Below the pieces are notes generated by a model. It did not search any database. It was not told the DNA's origin and was given only the letters and a program-made list of their open reading frames with translations. Positions 22,801 through 33,420 of a stretch of DNA of 64,000 nt are shown here, one piece after another. Position numbers and translations under genes: made by a program. The number at the start of each line of letters is the position of its first letter. The first letter of the stretch is position 1. Source of the stretch: Haliotis asinina (Eukaryota > Mollusca > Gastropoda > Lepetellida > Haliotidae); contig NC_090280.1 of the NCBI RefSeq assembly GCF_037392515.1, positions 20,460,618-20,524,617 on the forward strand, written 5' to 3'.

Positions 22801-25800
22801 TAGTTATGTCAGGTTAATTGTGGAGGAAGTGTCTGAAGTGATGCAGGATTTAGATGTCTATCATGAACATATGAGGATGGAACTTATGACCTATCAAACC
22901 AAAAAAACAAAACCGGTACTAACTGGGATTCAAACCAACAATTACAAGTACCTGGCTTGGGGTGAAACAGTACCTTCATACCACGGTATGGTCGATATTG
23001 TGGTACAAAGCCTGCGGTTCAGTCCATTGGCCAGTCGGTTGGGCATATGAGATATGGTAACACAGAAAACTGACAAGAGCCAAACCGATAAAACATAAAA
23101 TTTGATATTATGAAAGACCAAAACTGCCTTCTTATGACTGAATAGAAATGATGGCAAGAAAACCAAAAATATGGATATTTTTTACTACATAATGGCATAC
23201 CAAAACCAAAGGCAAAATACTGTGGTTCTGCAATTACTGTGGTACAACATTTTACCGCTATTTCTGACATGCCAAAGTGTAACTGCAGCTTGGTAAACTG
23301 CTTCCTGAGGAAATGTGACATGACCTCCTCAGTCAAGATCTGCTGGGTCTTTTCGCATGTCTCTAGTTAGAAATATTGGAAGCATAAAGTTCCCCATCAT
23401 AACACTCAAATAATTCTATTACTAGGCAGAAGCACTTAAAAGTATTTGAATGTCATTTGGAACTGATACACATGAAAGGTGAGAATTTGGGATGTGGAAC
23501 TTTTTTTTATAATGAAGGAACATAACACCTGACGAAGGAGTAGGAACAAATTAATTCACACCTTTAGAAGCAGGATCTTTTGCATTTCATTGATAACAAA
23601 ACAGTTATTAGGCCTACCAAAGAAACTTTCAACTGGACAGAAAAACACAGAAGAGATAACATCAATCATGGAAATAGCAACATGAACATCTTCCTTCGCT
23701 ACTGAAACAGTGAAACAGCAACGAAAGACTAAAGACACTGCAACATTTTTTTGTCAGTGAACTCTGACCTCCACTGCGCATTAAGATCTGCGCTTCTTAC
23801 ATTTTCCAAGCAACCTTGAATCACCTTGAGTAGAAAAAGTATTGAATATGTCATAATAATTGCCATCAATCATTTCATACAAATGGAAAGTAAACTAAAT
23901 AAGTATGAACACAAGTATGATGAAGATAAATGCCAAAATAAGTCAACAGAAATACTTCTATAAAGAGAATGTAACTCTTGTCCAAGTTGGAAAATGACAA
24001 CATGAGGTAGACTTCTTCCATGTGTGCATACACAGTATTAAGTTGCAGGCTCTTTGTATTGATCCAGTTTTAGAGACTTACTGTTGCCATTTTCACTATT
24101 TCACTTGCGAAAGATCATATGTTCATAATATTAAGATGCCCAGGGTTCAGAAACAAATTTAAAATATATATTCCCAATATTTAGGCAATGACAAAGACAT
24201 CTTATTCAGTTTAAAGACATAACAATAGCCAGCCAGTAAAGGTCTTCACCGAATAAAGTAATTTTGAAACATTGAAACAGGAAATCTCATTCATTATGAG
24301 CATAGGCTAAAATAGGCAAACACTTGGTATGTTCTTCGCTTTTGGTGATCCTATTTATAATACATCAAATCAATGCAATGTTACGTAGAGTGTCTACAGG
24401 ACCATAGTAAACTACATCACGCGTATTATATCATTATGCCCTCTTGGATATGTTATTATACAATCACTGAGGGACCAATTTATTAAAAAATTACCTCAGC
24501 ACTCTGATTGTCTGTGGCTAGACGATCATGTAATCCAAGAAATAAAAATCTTATTTCAGATTATACATTTCTAGAAAAACATAAAACCAAAATCATCAAT
24601 CAGCTGGTCAAATTATCCTTCACTTTGAGTGTTACTGGGAGTTAGGTAAAATCACTTTGTGTAATGGACCAAGTGTTACAGCCCTTGCTTACTGGAGGAC
24701 ACATAAATGGAAAGTAGAGCTGGGTTCATTAAAAAGTCAGAATTAAAACCATGACATACTACTTTCCAAGGGAGGTAACTGCTTACCTGTGCTACAACTT
24801 TGGCTCGTATTCGATCTGATAGTGCATGAATTATGTTTGCATTGAGGTTGCCACTTGCATCTATGTCGCCAATTATCAGAGGAAATGCCTGAAACATGAA
24901 TTACATGTAAAACAAATGTTGTTAACAAGGAAAGAAAATCAAGAGAGTTGACGCCAACCACACATCAACATTAAATAGCCATGTTTGGTTACAAAATGTA
25001 TGGCTGGTTTAGTTCCTTGGTTTGTTGTTTAACATTGCACTCACAATATTCCAGCGATATGCCAGAACTAAGTTTTGACCACACAATCCAGTGATCAACA
25101 CCATGAGCATCGCTCAACAAAACTGTGACACAACTGTGATATGATGATGTGTCAACAAGTCTAGGTTGCTGCAGGTCGATTCCAGCCCAATCTTCATGGG
25201 TGCTGAAAATATTAATCCCTTCTGCTGAATAATAAACAATTGGTCACTGGTCAACACTGATTTACCTGTCAACATAACTACTATGCCTATCTGTGCCATG
25301 CATGACACATAATTGATACTTTTATTAATGATAAGTTTATAAGAAAATGAGAAACTAAAACATACAGTGTCATCAAGTTAGGTGACAGAAATGTCAACAA
25401 TGACTCACTGCCTAAGACTTGATAATTATTATAGCATCTGTGAAAAAAACTATATTCATTTTTCAAAATACAGCTTGCCTCAGATGCTTGGACAATATGT
25501 TCTATTTAGTCTTCACTTTCAACGCCTGTAAATATCTTAAGTCTTGACCACACAATCCAGTGATTGACATTACAAGCATTGATATGTTCAATTAAACTGC
25601 CTTGATGGGTACAATGCGGTAAGCCATTTCTGATGTACCCTGCCGTAACACTGCTGCAATATTGCTGAATGTGGCATAAAAACATACACACTCACCTCAA
25701 GAATGTAGCCCCTTTGTCCCACTTAAAAATAAACCCTGGCTGATCATTGTTCTAAACTTGCCTCTGCAGGACCTAGCTGCTTTGTTCCAACATATGTGCA

Positions 25801-28406
25801 GCCAAATCTGTATGCCGAGGGTTGGAACGTGGAGAGGGAGAGGGTGTGGCTTATTTGGAAATGACTGCTCAGACCCTTAGAGATGATAAGTTTCCCACCT
25901 TCAAAGATTTGTGGAAACAGATCTGAAAAAAAGAACAAAGATGGATGTAATAGTCTTTTGAAGACGTCAACTTGTTGTAGCTTAGGGTTTATCGTCAACA
26001 TTCAAACCGTGAATCCAGGGGCTGACCACATGAGTTCTATGGAGAGGTTCATTATTACAACTGATTGCTGATCCAAAACTGCATATTGTGAGCTATGATC
26101 AGCGCTGTGAGCGAGTTTAGTTTTATGCCACACGTAGCAATAATCCAGCTATATGGCAGCAGTCTGTAAAGAATAGAGTCTGGACCAGACAATCCAGTGA
26201 TCAACAACATCGATCTGCGCAACTGGGAACCGATGATATGTGTCAACAAAGTCAGCGAGCCTGACCACCTGATCCCGTTAGTCGCCTCTTACGACATGTA
26301 TAGTCACCTTTTATGGCAAGCATGGGTTGCTGAAGGCCTATTCTACCCCGGGACCTTCATGGGTCGATCAGCACTGTGAATAATAAATAATTTATGATAT
26401 ATCTAATAATGATAAATTTACAAGAAATTGAGAAAATGAAACAGAAATCATATGTTATCAAATTAGGTGACAGAAATGTCAACCTTGACTCACTGCCTAA
26501 GAGTTGATAGTTATTATAGCATCTGTGAAAAAAACCATATGCACTATTCAAAACACAGCTTGCCTCAGACGCTTTGTTCTTTTATGTTATATTCAGTCTT
26601 TATGTTCACAGACAGTATATTATCAAGTAATAACCCATCAATCCAGTGACTGATACAGGAGCACTAACATGAATATTTGCGGACATTTTGTGAAGCAGAA
26701 AGTCTAAGGGCACATGCAGCTATAAAGTATCATGCATGTTACAGTCCTACTGTCCCTGAAACAAAATTACAAAATGTTTTGCCATAAACAAGCGTGCTGG
26801 TCTTGACTACAGTTTCCTTGTGAAAGTATGCCCAACTGAAGAGAACTAATACACCAAGTAATGTTTGAATGCACAATTGCTTTTGTTCACCTTGTGATAT
26901 TGTGACACTTAACCTTTTCCTAAGATCATTTGGAAGAAGTTATCAGAAGAATGAACTTTACCCACACATAACTGTGGACGTTAAAAACATCACCTGCACA
27001 ACAGTCAATATCTAGCCAAACCATAACATGTTTAAAACAGTTTCTCAGCATGGAAAACTTCAGACAAGATAGTCGTCTTGCGAATCGGAGACCCAATCCT
27101 CTATCGTTTGTCAGAGGACTTGAATGATTGTTGATAATAATCAAAATACATACATTTTTAATGTAACCACCAATTTCAAGGGATTAGCCCTTGTTTTTTT
27201 AATCAAATTGATGTTGTTTTTTCTTTTAACTACAACTGTCATGCAATGAAAGACTTGCATGCAAGATCAAATATTTATCATTATGTCTAATCATGATAGA
27301 TGTACCATTGAATACACTGGTTCCAATAATACAACTGCAGTGATGAATCTAAAAACATAAACACAATGCACAGGACTTCATGCTGTTGAGTTTGTTCGTG
27401 AGTATGCAAATTTTTTGTGAATATAATGTATTCATCAACTTTAATGATGAGTTTACTTCATTCAACTTAAACCAAAACAACCAAATACTGATTAATCGAA
27501 AATATTTTTTTCAACAATTGATAATACCTTTTCATCGTTCTTTCAAGAAAATTTTTGATCATCAGAACACCACTTCCATGGTGCTAGACCACTGAAATGC
27601 TGAAGTTGAACAAGGACCCTGAGCTAACCAGCTTCTGCTTAATACCTTTATGAAGAGGACGGGTATCCATGGTAACTAGAAGTATGATGAGTACTAGGGT
27701 TGCACAGTATTAACTGATATATGTAAACTGGACAAGAGAAAATAGAATCCTTAAAAATGGGTTAGGATTAAACCACCAACCTTTACTCTCCACCCACCAC
27801 GTAAATGGAGGCAGTTGTTGAACAAATGATGACAAACACGGTGCATGTGTGTCCAAACTTACAAATAATACAATCTAAGTGTGCAGCATTTTCATGGACC
27901 AGTTCAGAGAATGTGACGAAATTGGGAAAAAATACGTAAATCAAAATGACAAATATCAATAGTTTAATCAGTTATGAAGGATGCTGACTGGGTGGAATAA
28001 TTACCATTTCAATGGTGAAATAACAAAACTGGTTTTGCGTCAACCAGGGGTTGCATTAAGTTCTAAAAGCAGGATCAGAAACAAATAAAATGACTAAGTC
28101 AGAGTGATCTCCCTTCACTAGCAGACTCCACGTGCATGCTGAATCGCTGGGGAAAACCGCCTTAACCTTCTACAGATAGAGACGATGGCACCAAACGGTT
28201 ATGTATTCACTACCTTTACACTTTTTATGTAAATCTTCAAACGTCCCCGGGCCGTTGTCACCCCCTAGAGGAGATGATACAGGCTCCGAAGTTGCAGAAG
28301 ACGAAGTCGAAGGTTGTTCGGGTGCCGGTGGTGGGGGCACGATGTCGGGAGATGGCACATTCACAGCCGCAGCTGGTCGCGGACCAGCCGCCAATACACT
28401 ACCCAT
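13828..28406 (-). CDS. TOMM40: TOM40, mitochondrial import channel (seven exons, complete)
   Basis: Coding exons are 28214-28406, 25762-25922, 24787-24888, 21153-21258, 16716-16847, 15134-15319 and 13828-13967, giving 339 residues (human 361). The start MGSVLAAGPRPAAA matches the family's MGNVLAA start. A Pro/Ser-rich tail (residues 1-50) precedes GTFEDLHKKCKDLFPQIFEG, and the Porin_3 beta-barrel fills the rest. Family landmarks are GLSSHFQISHT, YVGTKQLGPAEAFPLIIGD, DYKGSDFTSSLTLGN, YGQQVPGKE, LHACYYQKINETLQIG, VGYQIEIPNANVLF and the final QFRFGIGLIVG. TOM40 forms the outer-membrane pore of the TOM complex, through which nearly all nuclear-encoded mitochondrial precursors pass. One intron has a GC donor. 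All six introns carry a shared local repeat. No breaks are seen and the copy looks functional. Confidence 0.97.
14496..14620 (+). repeat. TOMM40-intron repeat, copy 1 (intron 6)
   Basis: A roughly 120-bp unit: GTCATCAAGTTAGGTGACAG, then AATGACTCACTGCCTAAGAC, CTGTGAAAAAAACTATATTC and AGCTTGCCTCAGATGC. This copy is complete. Confidence 0.9.
15323..15610. repeat. Tandem array derived from the 3' splice site of TOMM40 exon 6
   Basis: About nine units follow the exon edge, each about 27-30 bp. They read ATTGGTCACCTGTAAAACAA or the variant ACTGATCACTTGTAAAACAA. On the TOMM40 strand six units carry ACAGGTGACCAATG (one CAGG variant), repeating the real junction CAG/GTGACCAATGGGC. Spacing is not regular enough, and there are no unique spacers, for any other kind of array. 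Confidence 0.85.
16257..16551 (+). repeat. TOMM40-intron repeat, copy 2 (intron 5), interrupted
   Basis: The most diverged copy. Its first part is 16257-16335 and its end lies near 16508-16551, with about 165 bp of other sequence between. Confidence 0.75.
17276..17350 (+). repeat. SINE family A, 3' part
   Basis: GGATACAATGTATGAAGCCC, the body, and ATTGCTAAAACTTAATTCAC. Confidence 0.7.
17387..17464 (+). repeat. TOMM40-intron repeat, copy 3 (intron 4), 3' two thirds
   Basis: Starts at AGACTTGATAGTTATTATAG and is otherwise almost identical to copy 1. It lacks the first 45 bases or so. Confidence 0.85.
17560..17790 (+). repeat. 5S-rRNA-headed SINE (copy 1)
   Basis: GAAGTTAAGCAAAGTTGGG (17680-17698) and CCTTGGATGGGTGCC (17707-17721) match the 5S rRNA internal promoter (box A region and box C) with the right order and spacing. 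The rest is unlike 5S rRNA, and the 3' side (GCAGCATGACTC ... CAGTCCTGCCC) matches a second copy near 50110-50215. This fits a 5S-derived (SINE3-type) retroposon and not a 5S gene. Outer ends are approximate. Confidence 0.75.
18172..18263 (+). repeat. Direct repeat, left copy
   Basis: ATGTCCTCAAGAGCGAAACA to AGTCTGTATTCAA, about 92 bp. It matches 19168-19259 with about two differences. Confidence 0.85.
18500..18649 (-). repeat. SINE family A copy
   Basis: Nearly full length: GAGTGACTGAGAG tail, body, GGGGAATCAAACCTGGGTC (box B in complement), CTTGGCTACC. Confidence 0.8.
18959..19052. repeat. Long hairpin (36-bp arms, 22-bp loop)
   Basis: Arm 18959-18994 (GCCAATTTCC...TGAAGCACG) and arm 19017-19052 are reverse complements with one mismatch. 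The loop is CCGTCGGTTCCATATGCATT plus two bases. It lies between the two direct repeats and may be part of a fold-back element. Confidence 0.85.
19168..19259 (+). repeat. Direct repeat, right copy
   Basis: Second copy of 18172-18263. Weaker similarity goes on for another 30 bases (ACAATTTGTT..TC/GT.ATGATGC). Confidence 0.85.
19612..19750 (+). repeat. SINE family A copy, forward
   Basis: The tRNA-like head reads forward (TATCCTAGTGGTTAAAGCG ... GGTTTAATTCC), then the body; there is no ACTC tail. Confidence 0.75.
19838..19930 (-). repeat. SINE family A, tail and body fragment
   Basis: GAGCAAGTTTAGTTTTACAC and CAATATTCCAGCAAAATCGG. Confidence 0.65.
20154..20420 (+). repeat. SINE family B, full-length copy
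   Basis: One of the best family-B copies. Head CAGACCCGTGAAGGTCC; middle with TTGGTTGACACATGTCATTG and GTTGATCACTGGACTGTCTG; end with GCTGGAATATTGCTGAGTG and CTCACTCACTTACTC. Confidence 0.85.
20655..20792 (-). repeat. SINE family A copy
   Basis: Body with TAGCAATATTCCAGCAAAAC, box-B complement GGGAATCGAACCCAGACC, CACTAGGTTACCCCA. Confidence 0.75.
20908..21068 (-). repeat. SINE family A copy
   Basis: Body CAATATTCCAGCAATATCAC, then TGTGGGGAATCGACC and CCAATAGGTTACCC. It ends about 85 bp from TOMM40 exon 4 (21153). Confidence 0.75.
21939..22064 (+). repeat. TOMM40-intron repeat, copy 4 (intron 3)
   Basis: Complete and nearly identical to copy 1 by eye. Confidence 0.9.
22370..22612 (-). repeat. 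SINE family B copy, reversed
   Basis: GTGAGTCATTGAGTTCAG tail, CTGGACCAGACAATTCTG, GAAGGCC and CAGACCTTCACGGGTC at the head end. Confidence 0.75.
22690..22787 (+). repeat. TOMM40-intron repeat, copy 5 (intron 3), internally deleted
   Basis: Second copy in the same intron. A block between the ATGTCAATAATGA part and TTATAGCATC is missing. Confidence 0.85.
25016..25120 (-). repeat. SINE family B fragment, reversed
   Basis: CACAATATTCCAGCGATATG, CACACAATCCAGTGATCAAC, CCATGAGCATCGC. Confidence 0.6.
25368..25493 (+). repeat. TOMM40-intron repeat, copy 6 (intron 2, the GC-AG intron)
   Basis: Complete. Similarity to copy 7 continues about 50 bases to the left (AATGATAA...AAGAAA..TGAGAAA). Confidence 0.9.
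26105..26366 (-). repeat. SINE family B, nearly full-length, reversed
   Basis: From GTGAGCGAGTTTAGTTTTA through CTGGACCAGACAATCCAGTG and GCAAGCATGGGTTGCTGAAG to GGGACCTTCATGGGTC. Confidence 0.85.
26453..26576 (+). repeat. TOMM40-intron repeat, copy 7 (intron 1)
   Basis: Complete, with a few substitutions. It shares the left flank with copy 6. Confidence 0.9.
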
Positions 28407-28700
28407 TCCTGATCAGCTGATAATTAACCGATAAGTTCATTAAATTGGTTTCATGAAGCACGAATGATGCTGAGAAAAGTGTAGCTCTCCATGAGATACA
28501 ATCTAACAAATCGCCATGTGCGTGACTGTCGATTCCTGTGATTGGTCAGAGCCTGTCACATGGTGAGTTACGCAGGCGCACATTGTTCGATATAAGGTTT
28601 CTACTTCCGAGGTCATTTTAGGGATTGAAGGTCATTTATAAAGTGGTTCGGGGTCCCATTCATTACGTAATATGAATGGACTGGTAACTTCATTGAAAAT
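28407..28700 (-). promoter_or_regulatory. Presumed TOMM40 promoter
   Basis: Upstream of the start codon are an inverted CCAAT box (ATTGG, 28541-28545) and CGCAGGCGCA (28571-28580), which resembles a site for NRF-1, a regulator of mitochondrial genes in animals. No TATA box is placed. The role is inferred from position and short motifs only. Confidence 0.4.
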
Positions 28701-29346
28701 AAACACCAGAAAGAAAATGAACTGATTTATTACGACTAACAAGCAGAATGTCACTCAAATAATGAGTAATGTTTTTAAAGAGACAGGTTCACTTATATGA
28801 GAACTCATAAAACATGTAAAAAAATTGGAAACATTGCTTTTTTTTACATTGAGTGTATTGATCGAATGGTTTAAGAATATCGAGCTGATACTATTCTCAT
28901 TTTTTAAAAACGAAAGTACGTAATACTCATTAATGACGAGCAAGGAAAAAACTGTTTCTTAAACTTTAACAATAATGTTAAAATATAACCATATATATTG
29001 CTTTAAAATATCGTTTCACTGATGGTGCGACAAAGGATTTCCTTGCAGAACACACATTATATTTCTTCAGATGGTGTTTGCATACCATAAGTACTAATTC
29101 GTTTATAACACTGGCATAGGAAGGGGATAGCGTTAGTAAGGAAAATGCGAAAGAAATTATGTCTTTGACAAGTAATTGTGAAGAATATAGAGAATAGAAA
29201 GCATTTTTCAGAAAGTGACGCACGAAGTGTATGGAGTGAAAAAGCCTCAAGACATTGAGTGTAATGTTGACTTCGCCTTCTCTAATGTCTAATGAGTTCA
29301 ATACACTTTATTCAATATTTGATTCTGTAGATTCCTTAGGTGTTAC
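28701..29346. other. AT-rich intergenic stretch; nothing identified
   Basis: Between the TOMM40 promoter region and a family-B SINE. An open frame at 28978-29301 on the minus strand shows no recognisable family and sits in low-complexity AT-rich sequence. Confidence 0.4.
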
Positions 29347-29612
29347 TAAACCCATGAAGGTCCGGTTAGAATAGGCCTTCAGCAACCCATGCTTGCCATA
29401 AAAGGTGACTATGCGTGTCGTAAGAGGCGACTAACGGGATCGGGTGGGCAGGCTCGCTGACTTGGTTGACACCGTCAAGTCATCGGTTCCCAGTTGCGCA
29501 GATCGCTACTCATGCTGTTGATCACTGGAGTTTCTGGTCCAGACTCGATTCTTTACAGACCGCCGCCATATAGCTGGAATATTGCTGAGTGTGGCATAAA
29601 ACTAAGCTGAAG
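29347..29612 (+). repeat. SINE family B, full-length copy
   Basis: CCCATGAAGGTCCGG head, GTCGTAAGAGGCGACTAACG, GTTGATCACTGGAG, CCGCCATATAGCTGGAATAT and the shared end. Confidence 0.85.
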
Positions 29613-29734
29613 GTGTTATTATTTCATTTTTGGGCGTAAAGCCTATGGTCCAAATATTCTGTGTGGTATTCTACTGAATGAATGCAAAGAGCAATTGGCT
29701 GTCATTTTTTAAAAAATATTTCAAATTTCAGTAG

Positions 29735-31111
29735 ATGCTCAAACTGATAACCATTCTTTGGAAACATTTAGGATTGTCCTTGTGCCAAAAAAAAGCAAAT
29801 CCATCGATCAACAATGATTACAGACCTGTTGCCGTGACTTCTGTTGCCATGAAATGCATTGAACTTTTGATTAAAAAGATATTATTGAATCAAGTAAACC
29901 CACTTTTAAACCACCACAATTTGTATACAGAGCTTGCAGGGGTGTAGAAGATGCAACCATTACACCTTTGAACAGGATTTATCAACATTTAGAAAACTGT
30001 GGTACATGCATGTTGTTTGTTGACTTCAGCTCGGCATTTAACATCATTCAACCTCATGTATTAATGAAGAAACTCTAAGATATGAATGTTTACCAAAACC
30101 TGATCGGATTGATCAAGTCTTTCCTTGTCAGTAGACCGCAGTTTGTCTTTGTAAATGGTACTCTTTCACCCCTCTCATCTCGGGTTTGTATACAGCCACA
30201 GTTGCCCGGGCAAGGCTGCGTTATTTCACCCATTTTATTCATTCTTTACACAAACAATTGTAGATGTACCTCTCAATCTGCATTTACTGTTAATTTGCGG
30301 ATGATGCCGCACTGGTGGGACTAATGAGAGAATCTGAAAAAAATGAAATTAGTGACTTTGTGGAGTGGTGTAATTAAATTTTCTATTTTTATATGTGAAC
30401 AAAACAAACGAAATGATAATTTATTTCAGGAAAGATAAAGTAAATAACTCACCAGTAAACATAAATGACAAGGACATTGAGGTAGTTGAGGAATACAATT
30501 ATCTCGGCACTATTTTAGACTCAAACTTATCACGGAATTCTAACATTTAGCAGTATATACTAAGAATGCAAGCAGCGGTTACATTTACTATGGAGATTAA
30601 AACACTACACGTTAGACCAAACCATTATGGTGCTTTCTTATGGAAGTTTGATCGAGTCAGTTCTAACTGGTAGTTTTCTATGCTGATATGGGAACCCGTC
30701 TGTTCAAAACAAAAACAAACTGCTAAAAATTCTTTATACTTCATCAAAAATAATTGGTCTACCTTTAGAAAGTATCGGCTATTTTTATGAGCAGCAAATT
30801 ATCAGAAAGACAAACAAAATTCTGAGAGACTGGACTCATGTTCGGTTTTCGGAATATTCCATTCTCCCTTCCGGCTGTTGACTGCGTGTGCCGACATTAC
30901 GAACAAGCAGGAAGCGCCGTTCTTTGATACCTTCAAGAATATGTGAAATATATAGGAAAAGGGATTGCATCTAATTTTCGCTGTTCTTTGATGTTGTTGT
31001 TGTGTATAGATGTTTTTCATGTTTATTTTGATGCGACTGAGACCTGGAACTGTGCAATGAAACTTTCCACTATATGGACTATGAAATCTTATCTTATCTT
31101 ATCTTATCTTA
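29735..31111 (+). mobile_element. 5'-truncated LINE with reverse transcriptase remains and (CTTAT)n tail
   Basis: Reverse transcriptase pieces are readable in shifting plus frames. They are NDYRPVAVTSVAMKCIE (fingers/palm), LFVDFSSAFNIIQP (the catalytic A motif with one Asp), GCVISPILFILYTNNC (B motif), an ADDAALVGLM-like motif C region and YNYLGTILDSNLS. About half a dozen frameshifts and stops (for example after 29947, near 30078 and 30372) make it a dead copy. It ends in ATCTTATCTTATCTTATCTT, a tail typical of CR1/Rex-like or jockey-like non-LTR elements. The 5' end is lost, starting about mid reverse transcriptase. It lies outside the genes, in sense with neither neighbour. Confidence 0.88.
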
Positions 31112-31439
31112 ATTATGATAAGAAAGGGAAGAGAAAGTGATAAAGGTTTCAGAGCATAATCACCTCGGCGAAAACCACGAGCAAATAATATATGGAAAGG
31201 AGAATCTGAAATTCGAACCGGCGATGTTAGCTTCCTGAGCACCAAACTTCACACTGACTAATATGACTTGACAACCAGTGTCTTGTGGCTGACATTTAGC
31301 CAAATATGACACAATAGTGGTAATAATATTCAAGTTTTTGGTGGGTTCGACTAAACAGCTTTCAGGGAGTCCTGGGCCTCCTTTCACAAAGGCATCCTTA
31401 GTGCAATGCTATTATATTGCTTCGTGAAAGGATCCCGTG

Positions 31440-31630
31440 TTCATCCGTGAAGATCTGGGTTAAAATTGATCTTCAGTAACCCAAGTATGTCGTATGGGCG
31501 AATAACGGAATCAGGTGGTCAGGCTCGCTGACATGGTTGAAACGTATACCAGTTGCGCAGATCGAATCTCATGCTCCTTATTTACAGACCGCCGGCATAT
31601 AGCTCGAATAGTGTGGCATAACACCCACTC
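31440..31630 (+). repeat. SINE family B copy, degraded
   Basis: GTGAAGATCTGGGTTAAAAT, GGTCAGGCTCGCTGAC, CCGCCGGCATATAGC. Confidence 0.7.
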
Positions 31631-31992
31631 ATTCAGCCTAAATCATGCCCGCTGTGTGACCTGCGTGTAGAAGCTGATAACCATCCTCACCAGACTGACT
31701 GTGACCCGAAACCTTAATGCGTTATTATGTTTAACTATTGAAATGACAACCCAATGACAATGGAATCCAAAATGAGTGGATGAGTAGGCTACAGGATTAC
31801 ACCGTTTTAGCAAGGTTCCTGCAAAATAACGGCGGGGACACCATAAATAGCCAGAATCCAAAATGAGCCAGTTTAAGAACATCAGAAACGGACTTTAAAG
31901 ATTCAGCCACATGAAGAACAAACATGGGCCTTTAATGCGGCAAGCGTTAATTATCTGAAATACCAGCCCACACCGCGCCACTCTTCCGTCTG

Positions 31993-32075
31993 AGTGAGTG
32001 AGTTCAGTTCCACGCCTCTTTTAGCAACATTCCAGCAATATATTACTGCGGGGGACACCAGAAATGGTGCAGACC
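31993..32075 (-). repeat. SINE family A, tail half
   Basis: GAGTGAGTGAGTTCAG, TTTTAGCAACATTCCAGCAA, GGGGGACACCAGAAATGG. It is cut off exactly where a family-B head begins. Confidence 0.7.
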
Positions 32076-32281
32076 TGCGAAGGTCCGGGGTAGAACAGGC
32101 CTTCAGCAACCCATGCATGCCATAAAAGGCGACCATGCTTGTCGACTAACGGGATCGGGTGGTCCCGTGATTGGGTGACACAGTCATGTCATCGGTTCTC
32201 ATTTGCGCGGATGGATGTTCACGCTGTTGATCACTGGATTGTCAGGTCCAGATTCGATTCTTTACTGACCGCCGCCATATA
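32072..32281 (+). repeat. SINE family B copy, joined to a reversed family-B head
   Basis: Runs from GCAGACCTGCGAAGGTCCGG to CCGCCGCCATATAG and switches at 32280 into a reversed head piece (TTATGGCAAGCATGGGTTGC, to about 32345). This is a nested or recombined pair. Confidence 0.75.
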
Positions 32282-32763
32282 GTCACATTTTATGGCAAGC
32301 ATGGGTTGCTAAGGCCTATTCTACCCCGTGCCTTCAGGGGTTAGTTTAACTATGGCCCCGCAAACCATGTATTATATTTTCTCTCGTCAAAGGCGTTTTT
32401 GTGAGAAAATCGTTTTCAACGTCACCTGACACGTTGCCATGGTGGCGTTAAACACAGTAACAGTTCAGTGTTTGACTGTTGTCAAGATGTGATTCTTCAA
32501 GATAATGACATGTTTTGACTGCCTGTTTTGCTGCCAAGTGCATATCTTGTATTCAATCAGCTGTGAAACCTTTGGTGTTATTGCTGTTTCAAATCATTTT
32601 CAAAATCTTCAGGAAAGTGTGATGCTCAACATTATTTTGGGGTCAATCACAAGGTTATATTTTCTTGTTTATTGTAAAGTGTAATGCAAGACCGTAAGAC
32701 CGCACTTATAATGTCAAGTTTAACTTGTAAACCCAGCTGTATTGTTTCTTACTGTTTCAGTTT

Positions 32764-32955
32764 CAGACCCGTGAAGATCTGGACTAGAACTGATCTTCAG
32801 TAACCCATGCGTGTCTCCACCCATAATTATCCAGGTTAGAATTGAGCTTGTTTTCAACAACCCATGCTTTTTGTAAGATGCAGGCTATCAGGATCGGGTG
32901 GCCAGGCTAGTTCAGCTGCCATATAGCTGGAATAGTGCTGAGTGCAGCCTAAAAC
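32764..32955 (+). repeat. SINE family B copy, degraded
   Basis: Two head-like pieces in a row (CAGACCCGTGAAGATCTGG; AGGTTAGAATTGAGC) and a short end CTGCCATATAGCTGGAATAG. Confidence 0.65.
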
Positions 32956-33263
32956 TAAAATCAGTTCCTTGTGTTTACAATTACTGAACATGTGTGGGTG
33001 TGTGCCTGTGTTCATGCATACACAACATCATGATAATATACTATGATACCAGTCAACCAGTGAATATTAATCCCCCCATATGTACAGTAGCAAGCACATC
33101 AATGAGTGAGTGAGTGAGTTTAGTTACTGAGATACAGGTTTGACAGAGAGAGACAGTGCAGGATGGAGTTACCAGCAGCAAATGGTACCTGGCACGAGAA
33201 TATGCAGAATATTCTTGCACCTTGCTGTATACTCCTCAGGGAGCTGATAAAAGTATTTTGAAT

Positions 33264-33420
33264 AAGTGAGTTTAGTCTTACGCGGCTTTTAGCAATATTT
33301 CAGCAATATCATGGCGGTGGACACCAGAAATGGTTTTCACACCTTGTACCCATGTGGGGAATCGAACCTGCATCTTTAGTGTGACAAGTGAATACTTGAA
33401 CCACTAGGCTACCCCACCAT
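33264..33420 (-). repeat. SINE family A, full-length copy
   Basis: A clean copy: AAGTGAGTTTAGTCTTACG, CTTTTAGCAATATTTCAGC, GGAATCGAACCTGCATC, CACTAGGCTACCCCACC. Confidence 0.85.

Larger units (their letters stand above)
24889..25761 (-). other. TOMM40: GC-AG intron of TOMM40
   Basis: The exon ends GGTCCTGCAGAG and is followed by GCAAGTTT on the minus strand. The next exon starts after TTTCAG with GCATTTCCT. The join gives LGPAEAFPLIIGD, which matches the family, and the nearest GT would break the frame. GCAAGT after GAG is the usual strong form of a GC donor. Confidence 0.88.

Noticed and set aside
28201-28434. 77-codon plus-strand open frame
   Set aside because: Antisense shadow of TOMM40 exon 1, which is clearly the coding strand.
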